Part shown: positions 32,433-39,817 of the stretch, piece after piece
How the letters are laid out: every line of letters starts with the position of its first letter
How positions within the stretch are numbered: the stretch's first letter is position 1
Source of the DNA: JAKAWQ01 sp035509315
Lineage (GTDB): Bacteria > Pseudomonadota > Alphaproteobacteria > Acetobacterales > Acetobacteraceae
Length of the DNA stretch: 40,165 nucleotides
Assembly (NCBI GenBank): GCA_035509315.1
Contig: DATJLS010000046.1
Coordinates: 1-40,165, forward strand
Direction: 5' to 3'
Translations under genes and position numbers: made by a program
Notes under the pieces: model-generated
What the model was told of the DNA's origin: nothing
Databases searched by the model: none
Seen by the model: only the letters and a program-made list of their open reading frames with translations

Positions 32433-32922
32433 TCCTGGACAGGCCGCGACCGGCCATCCGACGAGATCGATAGAGCGTGATGGCCGGAGGTGGGGGCACC
32501 GGAGGTCTGAATCACGCGAAAAAATGGCGGGAGCAAGATAAGGGAGCGAACCCATCCCGTTCCAGGGATTCCCAAGCGTGGTGATGAGAGGTCATCATCG
32601 CGCTTCGGGGCCGTCTCGATAACACCCTTCTCACCAACAGGAGGGATGCCTGATCTCGAGCGGCCGGCCTCTCATGGATGTCCAGTATATTCGAATCATC
32701 GCCGGAATCTCCTCGAATCCTTGCCGATCTTTGTTACAGCCGTCATGTGACTGCGTTTCGTTGAAATCGGAGTGTAAGGCCATTTGCTCATTCTCAACGA
32801 CGCCCCGGCAAGGGGCTGGGGTGATCCGGACCGTCCTCATCCTCCAGACACCGTCCACGAGAAACGGTGGCGCATGACAGGCGGAGCGGTACCCTTCATT
32901 CCATTCAACGAAGGAGAGAGCG
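32433..32922. other. Intergenic region between kinase and sulfotransferase
   Basis: Holds family A copy 8 (32473-32563) and just after it a hairpin-prone AGCGTGGTGATGA/TCATCATCGCGCT pair (about 32575-32604). From 32610 to 32910 no gene or motif is evident. Confidence 0.65.
32473..32563 (+). repeat. Family A repeat, copy 8
   Basis: AGAGCGTGATGGCCGGAGG, GGTCTGAATCACGCG, AAAAAATGGCGGGAGC and CCATCCCGTTCC. It starts 41 bases after the kinase stop and may end that transcript. Confidence 0.8.
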
Positions 32923-33825
32923 GTGGCAGATATCTCATGGCCCCGGAAAACAAGAGAGATGCACAATCATCATTTCAATTCATCGATTTGGAATGATTTT
33001 CAATTCCGCGATGACGATATCATCATCGCAACCTATGGAAAATCGGGCACGACCTGGCTCCAGCAGATCGTTGCCCAGCTTCTGTTCAATGGCGCGGAAG
33101 GCGTTCCCGTCATAGAGATGTCTCCCTGGCTCGACCTCAGGATTCCGCCCGCGGACGTCAAGCTTGCGGAGATCGAGGCCCAGCCCCATCGACGCTTCAT
33201 CAAGACCCATTTGCCGGTCGATGCGCTGGTTTATTCACCGCGCGCAAGATATCTCTATGTCGGCCGTGACGGGCGCGATGTTCTGTGGAGCCTTTACAAT
33301 CACCACGCCAGTGGAAACGAATTTTTCTATCAGATGATCAACGATTCACCAGGCCGCGTCGGACCGCCACTCGGCGAGCCGCCGGAATCGGTGCGGGATT
33401 ATTTCCTCACCTGGCTGGAACAGGATGGATATCCGTTCTGGTCCTTCTGGGACAATGTCCGGAGCTGGTGGGATATTCGCAGCCTGCCGAATCTTCTGCT
33501 GTTGCATTACAGCCAGTTGAAGGCAGACCTACCCGGCGAGATCCGCCGGATTGCCGCTTTTCTCGATATTCCGGTCGACGAATCCCGTTTTCCCGTCATC
33601 GTCGAGCACTGTCAGTTCGATTACATGAAGGCGAATGCCGCGCGCGTGACCGGAGAGCTGGTAGAGAAGGTCTTCAACGGCGGCGCGAAGAGCTTCGTCA
33701 ACAAGGGCACGAATGGCCGTTGGCAGAGCGTATTGACCAAGGACGATTGCGCCCGCTATGAGACCGTGGCTAGGCAAAAGCTTGGGCCGGAATGCGCCGC
33801 CTGGCTCGCGCATGCGCCATCGTGA
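32923..33825 (+). CDS. Sulfotransferase domain protein
   Basis: 300-aa cytosolic-type (Sulfotransfer_1) enzyme using PAPS to sulfate a small-molecule alcohol, phenol or amine. Visible: 5'-phosphosulfate loop ATYGKSGTTWLQQI, catalytic His in FIKTHLP, the 3'-phosphate strand YLYVGRDGRDVLWSLYNHH, and the late NKGTNGRWQSVL, a variant of the RKGxxGDWK motif. GTG 32923 has AAGGAGAG at 32911-32918. It stands alone between family A repeats, with no PAPS-synthesis genes nearby, so the acceptor is unknown. Confidence 0.92.
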   Translation: MADISWPRKTREMHNHHFNSSIWNDFQFRDDDIIIATYGKSGTTWLQQIVAQLLFNGAEGVPVIEMSPWLDLRIPPADVKLAEIEAQPHRRFIKTHLPVDALVYSPRARYLYVGRDGRDVLWSLYNHHASGNEFFYQMINDSPGRVGPPLGEPPESVRDYFLTWLEQDGYPFWSFWDNVRSWWDIRSLPNLLLLHYSQLKADLPGEIRRIAAFLDIPVDESRFPVIVEHCQFDYMKANAARVTGELVEKVFNGGAKSFVNKGTNGRWQSVLTKDDCARYETVARQKLGPECAAWLAHAPS

Positions 33826-33837
33826 CGGATGTTCCGC

Positions 33838-33870
33838 CCGCGGCGAAGCGTCATAGGCTCTTCGCCGCGG
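33838..33870 (+). terminator. Probable terminator hairpin after the sulfotransferase gene
   Basis: CCGCGGCGAAG (33838-33848) and CTTCGCCGCGG (33860-33870) form a perfect 11-bp stem with an 11-base loop, 12 bases after the stop codon. Only a short TTTT follows, eight bases later, so termination may be partial or bidirectional. Confidence 0.6.
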
Positions 33871-33930
33871 CGTGGCGATTTTCGATCATCGCGTTTCCGG
33901 CTCTTTTTACGATCGATTCCTCAGCTTCCA

Positions 33931-34012
33931 GAGCGTGACGACGCACGCGATGAAACGATGAAACAATGACCGGAAGCGGGATGAGCGAATACGAGCGATC
34001 TCATCCCGCTCC
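33931..34012 (+). repeat. Family A repeat, copy 9
   Basis: GAGCGTGACGACG, GATGAAACGATG, AAACAATGACCG, GAAGCGGGATGAGCG and TCTCATCCCGCTCC. AGCGGGATGA/TCATCCCGCT is a near-perfect stem. It sits between the convergent sulfotransferase and leuA genes. Confidence 0.8.
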
Positions 34013-34047
34013 GGTGGAGCGCTCCGCCAGAAGCCGTGAGATTCGCT

Positions 34048-35634
34048 TCAGGCTGAGAGGGCCTTCGGTTCCGTGCGAGCGCGCTTGACGAGAAGCTTGT
34101 TGAGCGCATGGAGATAGGCCCGAGCCGAGGCGACAATGGTATCGGTATCGGCACCTTGCCCATCCACGAGCTTGCCGTTCTCCTCGAGACGGACGGTCAC
34201 ACGGGCCTGCGCGTCCGTGCCTTCGGTGACGGCCCCGACCGAGTAGAGCCGGAGTACGGATTCGTGGGGAAAGAGAGCACGGATCGCGCGGAAGGTCGCG
34301 TCCACCGGGCCGTCTCCGGACTCGGTCGCGCTGCGCATTTCTCCATCGACTTCGATCTCGAGGCTCGCCGTGGGCTTGGCCTTCGAGCCGGCATGCACGT
34401 CGAGCGAGACGAAGCGAATCCGATCATGGTCGCGCATCACCTCGTCATCGACCAGGGCGACGATGTCCTCGTCATAAACGACCTTCTTGCGATCGGCGAG
34501 CTCCTTGAACCGACGGAAAGCATCGTTGAGCTGATTATCGCCGACATCGTCGTAGCCGAGCGCCCGCAGCTTGTCGCGAAATGCGGCGCGGCCCGAATGC
34601 TTGCCCATCACCAGGCTCGATTTCGTCCAACCGACGCTCTCGGGGGTCATGATCTCATAGGTCGCGGCGTGCTTCAGCACGCCGTCCTGATGAATCCCCG
34701 ATTCATGGGCGAACGCATTGCGCCCGACGATCGCCTTGTTCGGCTGCACGTCGAAGCCGGTGATGGTGGAAAGGAGCTTCGAGGTCCTGAGGATGTTCTC
34801 GGTGACGATGCGGTTGGCCGTGGGAATCACGTCGTAGCGCGTGCGGAGCGCCATGACGATCTCCTCGAGGGCAGCGTTGCCGGCGCGCTCACCGATGCCG
34901 TTGATGGTGCATTCGACCTGGCGCACGCCGGCACGGATCGCGGCGATGGTGTTGGCGACGGCGAGTCCGAGATCATTGTGGTTATGAGTGGAAAGAATGA
35001 CCCGTTCGGCGCCGGGCACGCGCTCACGCAACATGGTGAAGATGCGGGTCAGATCCTCGGGCAGCGCGTAACCGACCGTATCGGGGATATTGATGGTGGT
35101 GGCGCCCGCCGCGATCGCCGCTTCGACGCAGCGGCAAAGAAAATCGGGCTCCGTGCGACTTCCGTCCTCGGCCGACCATTCGACATCGTCGGTGAAGCGG
35201 CGGGCGAGCGTGACGGAGTTGGTGACCGCCTCGAGCACCACCTCCGGCTCCATGCGGAGCTTGTATTTCATATGGAGCGGGCTGGTGCTGATGAAGCTGT
35301 GGATGCGCGGCCGCCCGGCCGGGCGTACCGCCTCGGCGGCGCGGAGGATATCCTCGCGGCCGGAACGGGCAAGGCCGGCGATGACCGGCCCGTCGGATGA
35401 TTTGAATTTCTCGGCAATGGCGCGGACGGACTCGAAATCTCCGGGCGAGGCGATCGGAAAGCCGGCTTCGATCACGTCCGCACCGAGCTCGGCAAGGGCT
35501 TCCGCGAGCCGGAGCTTCTCCGAGAGGTTCATCGAGAAGCCGGGCGACTGCTCGCCATCGCGCAGCGTGGTGTCGAAGATGATGACTCGGTCCTCGGCGA
35601 GGTCGCCGAAGTTAGGATGCCGAATGGCGGACAT
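34048..35634 (-). CDS. leuA: 2-isopropylmalate synthase
   Basis: 528-aa enzyme for the first committed step of leucine synthesis: 2-ketoisovalerate plus acetyl-CoA to 2-isopropylmalate. The catalytic TIM barrel starts at IIFDTTLRDGEQSPGFSMN and includes STHNHNDLGLAVAN, ECTINGIGERAGNAALEE and AHESGIHQDGVLKH; the C-terminal LeuA allosteric domain (from about FVSLDVHAGSKAKPTASLE) is complete, so leucine feedback is likely. ATG 35634 has GAGGAG at 35643-35648, eight bases away; a longer frame from 35823 runs through the leader region and is rejected. A leucine-rich leader peptide lies upstream. Confidence 0.96.
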   Translation of the reverse strand: MSAIRHPNFGDLAEDRVIIFDTTLRDGEQSPGFSMNLSEKLRLAEALAELGADVIEAGFPIASPGDFESVRAIAEKFKSSDGPVIAGLARSGREDILRAAEAVRPAGRPRIHSFISTSPLHMKYKLRMEPEVVLEAVTNSVTLARRFTDDVEWSAEDGSRTEPDFLCRCVEAAIAAGATTINIPDTVGYALPEDLTRIFTMLRERVPGAERVILSTHNHNDLGLAVANTIAAIRAGVRQVECTINGIGERAGNAALEEIVMALRTRYDVIPTANRIVTENILRTSKLLSTITGFDVQPNKAIVGRNAFAHESGIHQDGVLKHAATYEIMTPESVGWTKSSLVMGKHSGRAAFRDKLRALGYDDVGDNQLNDAFRRFKELADRKKVVYDEDIVALVDDEVMRDHDRIRFVSLDVHAGSKAKPTASLEIEVDGEMRSATESGDGPVDATFRAIRALFPHESVLRLYSVGAVTEGTDAQARVTVRLEENGKLVDGQGADTDTIVASARAYLHALNKLLVKRARTEPKALSA

Positions 35635-35681
35635 GGCGGGCACTCCTCGGGTTTGTTGCGACAGCGACTTCAATCCCCTGA

Positions 35682-35713
35682 ACGATGCCCGGGCCCCATG
35701 GCCCGTGGCGTCA
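35682..35713 (-). promoter_or_regulatory. Hairpins following the leuA leader peptide
   Basis: On the minus strand CGGGCC-ATGG-GGCCCG forms a 6-bp GC stem right after the leader stop, and GGCG-TGA-CGCC forms around the stop codon itself. CCCCCTGG before the stop could alternatively pair with CCATGGGG, giving mutually exclusive folds. No T run follows, so it is not clear whether control is at transcription or at translation. Confidence 0.5.
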
Positions 35714-35833
35714 CGCCCAGGGGGAAATAAGTCGCGTGCTAAGTCGGAGGAGGAGGCCGAGGGCGGCCAGGCGCACGACGCCGCGCGCGCATCGGCACGG
35801 CAAACGGGCGAGACAGAATGCACCTCGAACCAT
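35711..35833 (-). CDS. leuA leader peptide (leucine attenuator), leaderless
   Basis: 40-residue frame just upstream of leuA: it starts MVRGAFCLARLPCRC and later has LAALGLLLRLSTRLISPWA. Nine of 40 residues are Leu, including five CTC/CTT codons within seven (CTC GGC CTC CTC CTC CGA CTT). Such clusters are the established mark of ribosome-mediated attenuation of leucine genes. The -10 box TATGAT ends seven bases before the ATG, so the transcript should begin at or next to the start codon, as known for trpL in Sinorhizobium. The CTC run (35747-35755) is complementary to the leuA ribosome site GAGGAG (35643-35648). It stops 76 bases before leuA. Confidence 0.8.
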   Translation of the reverse strand: MVRGAFCLARLPCRCARGVVRLAALGLLLRLSTRLISPWA

Positions 35834-35840
35834 AAATGAA

Positions 35841-35869
35841 ATCATAGCCATTTCGGGCCACTCGCGCAA
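35841..35869 (-). promoter_or_regulatory. Sigma70-type promoter of the leuA leader
   Basis: Minus strand: TTGCGC (35869-35864), 17-base spacer, TATGAT (35846-35841). The predicted start point coincides with the ATG of the leader peptide at 35833. Confidence 0.7.
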
Positions 35870-36087
35870 GGTCCGCGCGATGGAGCACGGTATGGCGTGA
35901 AGGCTGGACTTTTCACGTGGCCCTGTCCTATCTCCCTTGGACGGTCTTCTGGACTGTCTTCCCTGGCCCGGACCGGGGACGGAAGGGCTGCAAATTTGCT
36001 GCAGCGCCTGCCGCTTTTCCGCCGAACTTCACAGCGATAGCCACGCCCTTGCCACCATCGCGTTCGCCAGCATTCGTCAAGCCCGCC

Positions 36088-36852
36088 GTGCCAAACCTGC
36101 GTCCCCCTTCCCTGCTTGCCGCCCTGCTTGCCGCCTCCATGCTCGGCCTTGCCGCATGCAGCGGCGATTATTCGCCCAATACCTATGCTGCGGCAGCCGC
36201 CCAGCAGGCGAATACGGTGACGCGTGGGGTGATCATCGGCGTGCGGCCAGTGATGATCACGCCGGACGGGACGGTGGGCGCCGTCGCCGGCGGGGCCGCG
36301 GGCGGTGTTGCCGGATCGCAGGCGCCGGGAGGGGCCGTCGCTTCGGCCTTCGGCGCGATCGGCGGCTCATTGATCGGCGGCATCGCCGGGAGCGCAGCCC
36401 AACGCGCGACCGAGGACACCAAGGCCTGGGAGTACATCGTCCAACAGACGGACGGAAAGCTCGTGTCGGTGACCCAGACCGACCGCACACCACTCGCCAT
36501 CGGCACGCATGTGCTGGTGATCGCGGGCAAGCAGGCGCGGGTGGTGCGGGACTATACGGTGGCGCTGCCAGCTCCCCCGCCGAAAGCCGCAACAGCGACC
36601 GAGCCGGCACCGGCACCGATCATCGTCATGCCGCTCGCTCCCTCGTCGGCATCAGCGCCCGCCGCTCCGGCCCAAGCCGCTGCGGCGGACGCGCAGCCAC
36701 CGCAGGGCGCGGCTCCGGCGGCCACCCAGGAAGCAGCCCCGGGAGCCGGCCAAAACGCATCCGGCACGCCCTCTCCAGACTCTTCCTCAGCCCCGCCCCA
36801 GACCCCGTCTTCTTCCGCTTCTCCTGCCACCCCGGCGCCATCGGCTCCGTGA
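36088..36852 (+). CDS. Glycine-zipper outer-membrane lipoprotein (SlyB/17-kDa antigen type)
   Basis: About 254 aa. A lipoprotein signal (LLAALLAASMLGLAAC, lipobox LAAC with Cys24) is followed by NTVTRGVIIGVRPVMI, a glycine-zipper 2TM segment (AVAGGAAGGVAGSQAPGGAVASAFGAIGGSLIGGIAGSA) described here only by its ends, and a small beta domain (DGKLVSVTQTDRTPLAIGTHVLVIAG). The last ~100 residues are Pro/Ala/Ser/Gln-rich and low complexity, an unusual tail for this family. The start is uncertain: GTG 36088 gives a normal signal length; the frame is open to 35917. It is divergent from leuA. Confidence 0.8.
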   Translation: MPNLRPPSLLAALLAASMLGLAACSGDYSPNTYAAAAAQQANTVTRGVIIGVRPVMITPDGTVGAVAGGAAGGVAGSQAPGGAVASAFGAIGGSLIGGIAGSAAQRATEDTKAWEYIVQQTDGKLVSVTQTDRTPLAIGTHVLVIAGKQARVVRDYTVALPAPPPKAATATEPAPAPIIVMPLAPSSASAPAAPAQAAAADAQPPQGAAPAATQEAAPGAGQNASGTPSPDSSSAPPQTPSSSASPATPAPSAP

Positions 36853-36862
36853 CGGACTCCCG

Positions 36863-36965
36863 GAACGTGATCGCCGAAGGTGGAATCACCGACGGCGTGA
36901 ATCACGCGAGAAAACAAAGACCGAGAGCGAGATCCGCGAGCGCGAGCAAACGCCTCCTGATCTAA
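36863..36965 (+). repeat. Family A repeat, copy 10
   Basis: GGAACGTGATCGCCGAAGG, GGCGTGAATCACGCGAG, AAAACAAAGACCG, AGAGCGAGATCCGCG and CCTCCTGATC. The first hairpin CGTGAT/ATCACG is good, the second degenerate. It fills the gap between two convergent genes and overlaps the radical SAM stop codon (36962-36964). Confidence 0.75.
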
Positions 36966-38152
36966 AGCAGTGCGAGCTGGCGAGGCTCGACCCGGCCCGG
37001 GGAGACGAACTGGCTCGTGTCGAGCGGAAGCGGAGGATCAGCCAGACCGTATTTCTGCGCCGCCCGGACGAAACGGGCAGCCATCAGGCCGGCATAGGGG
37101 CCGCTGCCGCGCATCCTTCCATGGAAGCTTGGGTCATTGAGCCGCCCCTCCCGTGTCTGACGAACGAGACTCAGCACGTGGCGCGCGCGGTCGGGCCTGT
37201 GCTCGGCAAGCCAGCCTTCGAAGAGCGCCTTCAGCTCATGCGGCAGGCGCAGCAGCACGAAGGCCGCATGACGCGCTCCGGCCCGGGCGGCAGCCGCAAG
37301 GATCCGTTCCATCTCGGCGTCATTGAGGCCGGGAATCATCGGCGCCGCCATCACGCCCACCGGGACACCGGCTTTCGCAAGCTCGGCGATCGCGCCGAGC
37401 CGCCGCGCGGGGGACGAGGCACGCGGCTCCATGCTCCGGGCAAGCGCGGGATCGAGGGTGGTAACGGAGACATGCACCCGCATGAGCCGGCGCCCGGCCA
37501 TCCGCGTGAGGATATCGAGATCGCGGAGCACGCCAGCCGACTTGGTGACGATGGTGCAGGGATGGCTAGCGCGCTCCAGCGTTTCCAGCACGGCGCGGGT
37601 GAGCGCCAGCCGCCTTTCGACCGGCTGATAGGGGTCCGTGTTCGAGCCGAGGGCGATCGGGCGGACGACATAGCCCGGCTTTCCGATCTCTCGCTCCAGC
37701 AGGCGGGCGATATCGGGCTTGAAGAGGATCTTGGTCTCGAAATCGAGGCCCGGCGAATAGCCGAGATAGGCATGGCTCGGCCGGGCATAGCAGTAGATGC
37801 ATCCATGCTCGCAGCCGCGATAGGGATTGACTGCCCGGTCGAAGCCGATGTCCGGGCTCTCATTCCAGGCGATCGCCGTGCGGGTGGCATCCTGGATCAG
37901 GATGGTCTCGAGGGGCGGAGGAGGATCTGGCATGCCGGGCGCCGACCAGCCATCGTCGAAGGCTTCGGTTTTCTGGGCTTCGAAGCGGTTGGGCGGGTTG
38001 AGGGTGGCGCCACGCCCCTTGCGCGCGAGACCCGGTATCCGCGCCTCCGGCGCTGGCTCGGCCATGCCGGCCCGCTCGAGCGCAGCGAGCGCTTCCCCAT
38101 CGCGATCGGAGATCGGGACATGATGGGAGAGGGACATGATCGTGTTCCCCAT
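36962..38152 (-). CDS. PA0069/Rv2578c family radical SAM protein
   Basis: 396-aa radical SAM enzyme related to spore photoproduct lyase. The [4Fe-4S]/SAM-binding CEHGCIYCYARPSH (Cys114, 118, 121) follows NPYRG; other family blocks are DFETKILFKPDIARLLERE, IALGSNTDPYQPVE, CTIVTKSAGVLRDLDIL, HVSVTTLDPALARSMEPRA and APMIPGLND. Relatives are often DNA-damage induced, and a LexA box lies 44 bases upstream here, which supports a role in DNA repair or stress. ATG 38152 and ATG 38137 (better ribosome site GGGAA) are both possible starts. Confidence 0.92.
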   Translation of the reverse strand: MGNTIMSLSHHVPISDRDGEALAALERAGMAEPAPEARIPGLARKGRGATLNPPNRFEAQKTEAFDDGWSAPGMPDPPPPLETILIQDATRTAIAWNESPDIGFDRAVNPYRGCEHGCIYCYARPSHAYLGYSPGLDFETKILFKPDIARLLEREIGKPGYVVRPIALGSNTDPYQPVERRLALTRAVLETLERASHPCTIVTKSAGVLRDLDILTRMAGRRLMRVHVSVTTLDPALARSMEPRASSPARRLGAIAELAKAGVPVGVMAAPMIPGLNDAEMERILAAAARAGARHAAFVLLRLPHELKALFEGWLAEHRPDRARHVLSLVRQTREGRLNDPSFHGRMRGSGPYAGLMAARFVRAAQKYGLADPPLPLDTSQFVSPGRVEPRQLALL

Positions 38153-38174
38153 TCGTTCGAAGCGGAAGCCTGAT

Positions 38175-38189
38175 CTCTTGCGTCAAGAG
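38175..38189. promoter_or_regulatory. Inverted repeat upstream of the radical SAM gene
   Basis: CTCTTG-CGT-CAAGAG is a perfect 6+6 inverted repeat between the LexA box and the start codon. It may be an additional operator or a 5' hairpin; no regulator can be named. Confidence 0.4.
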
Positions 38190-38195
38190 AGTCAA

Positions 38196-38210
38196 GAACA
38201 GAATACGAAC
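38196..38210. promoter_or_regulatory. LexA (SOS) box of alphaproteobacterial type
   Basis: GAAC-AGAATAC-GAAC matches the alphaproteobacterial LexA consensus GAAC-N7-GAAC (GTTC-N7-GTTC on the other strand) exactly in both half-sites and spacing. It lies 44-58 bases upstream of the radical SAM start, within the probable promoter. It is 252 bases from the CLC gene on the other side, so the radical SAM gene is the likely target. Confidence 0.7.
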
Positions 38211-38461
38211 ATAAGCCTGGCCGCCGCTTCGGACGCTTGGAGTCTCCCCGCCCCAGTCCGCGGGTCCGGGGCCGCGCGCGCTCGCCGATAGCCCATCCAC
38301 TTCCGCTCCCGCCGAGCAGCCGCTGCTCGAGCGGTTCCGCGATCTCGATAACAAAGAGGATCATGAGGATTATTAGGGCACGCGCACGCCCTTGCGGCAT
38401 CGCCCCGTTGCCGATAGGCCACCTTTTCTAGCCGACAGGGATTTCGAGGAGAGCGTTGAAG

Positions 38462-39817
38462 ATGGAAGCAGGAGCGCTGGAAGCGGGGCCCCGGCGCGGG
38501 GCAGGCTGGCTCCCGCCAATCTGGGAGCGCCGGCTTCTCTTCACCGTCGGTGCCGCGCTGGTCGCTCTTGCCGCCCTTCTCCTCGCCTGGGCCTCCGATC
38601 TCGCAACCAACCTGCTCTACGAAGTCACCGCGGGCCGACTCTGGACGATTTTTCTGATTACCCCGATCGGCCTCGCTTTCTGCACCTTTCTTACCCGCAC
38701 GGTCTTTCCCGGCGCCCAGGGGAGCGGCATCCCCCAGGCGATGGCCTCGCTCCACATGGAGGATCCGCGGCATATCAACAAAGTGCTTTCGCTCAAGCTC
38801 ACCGTCGGCAAGCTGGTGCTGACGATCCTCGGGCTGCTGTTCGGCGCCACGATCGGCCGCGAGGGGCCGACCGTGCAGATCGGCGCTTCGATCATGAACA
38901 GCCTCACTAGGCTCGAAGCGATGCGCGGCAAGGAAATTCAGCGCGTGCTGGTGCTGATCGGCGGCGCGGCCGGAATCGCCGGCGCCTTCAACACGCCGAT
39001 CGCCGGAGTGATCTTCGCGATCGAGGAGCTCGGCCATTCCTTCGACAGCCGCTACACCGCAGCCCTGCTCGGGGCGGTGGTGGTCGGCGGCATCACGACT
39101 CTGATCTTCGCCAGCCATTACTATGCCGGTGGCTATGTCTATTTCGGCACGATCCACGCAACGATGGCCTTCGGCATCCCCTATGCCGCGGTGCTGATCG
39201 CGGGGCTCGTGGGCGGCGTGCTCGGCGGGATCTTCGGCCGCATCCTCTCCCGCGCGCCGGAGGGCTTTCCAAAGCTCATGGCCGGAGTCGCGTCGCGCCG
39301 GCCCGTGCTTTTCGCGGCTTGCTGCGGCCTCGTTGTCGCCGCGTGCAACTATGCCTCTCACGGCAGCACTTTCGGCTCGGGCTACGCGCCGGCCCGCGCG
39401 CTGCTGCACAATGATCTCACGATCGGCTATGCCTTCGCCGCGCTCAAATACATCGCCCTCACCGCCTCCTATCTGAGTGGCATTCCCGGCGGCATCTTCT
39501 CGCCCTCGCTCGGCATCGGCGCCGGCCTCGGCTACTGGTTCCACGGGCTGATCCCCGGCGTCTCGCTGGCCGCCTTCGCCATGCTGGGCATGGCCGGCTA
39601 TTTCGCCGGCGCGGTGCAGACCCCGATCACCGCCGCGGTCATCGTCATGGAGATGACCAACAATCAGAGCATGCTGATCCCCGTCACCGCGACCGCATTG
39701 CTCGCCTTCGTCATCTCCCGCCTGATCTGCCCGCGGCCGGTCTATGGCGCGCTCGCCGACAAGTTCCTGGCCGCGATCGAGCCGGCCAACGCCCCGTCCC
39801 ATCCTACCCGTTCCTGA
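38462..39817 (+). CDS. CLC family chloride/proton antiporter
   Basis: 451-aa inner-membrane CLC protein without CBS domains. Selectivity-filter motifs are present: GSGIPQA (the Ser position), GREGPTVQIGA with the gating Glu134, and GIPGGIFSPSLGIGAGLG. The internal proton glutamate is retained (FAIEELGHSF, Glu188/189), which indicates exchange of Cl- for H+ rather than a channel. Bacterial homologues assist acid resistance. ATG 38462 follows GAGGAGAG at 38446-38453; a TTG at 38456 is less likely. It is divergent from the radical SAM gene. Confidence 0.95.
   Translation: MEAGALEAGPRRGAGWLPPIWERRLLFTVGAALVALAALLLAWASDLATNLLYEVTAGRLWTIFLITPIGLAFCTFLTRTVFPGAQGSGIPQAMASLHMEDPRHINKVLSLKLTVGKLVLTILGLLFGATIGREGPTVQIGASIMNSLTRLEAMRGKEIQRVLVLIGGAAGIAGAFNTPIAGVIFAIEELGHSFDSRYTAALLGAVVVGGITTLIFASHYYAGGYVYFGTIHATMAFGIPYAAVLIAGLVGGVLGGIFGRILSRAPEGFPKLMAGVASRRPVLFAACCGLVVAACNYASHGSTFGSGYAPARALLHNDLTIGYAFAALKYIALTASYLSGIPGGIFSPSLGIGAGLGYWFHGLIPGVSLAAFAMLGMAGYFAGAVQTPITAAVIVMEMTNNQSMLIPVTATALLAFVISRLICPRPVYGALADKFLAAIEPANAPSHPTRS

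Noticed and set aside
5264..36965. Family A repeats as a CRISPR array
   Set aside because: Copies are kilobases apart, in both orientations and without regular spacers; no cas genes are present.
38192..39802. 536-aa open frame on the minus strand
   Set aside because: Antisense to the CLC antiporter, which carries complete selectivity-filter motifs.
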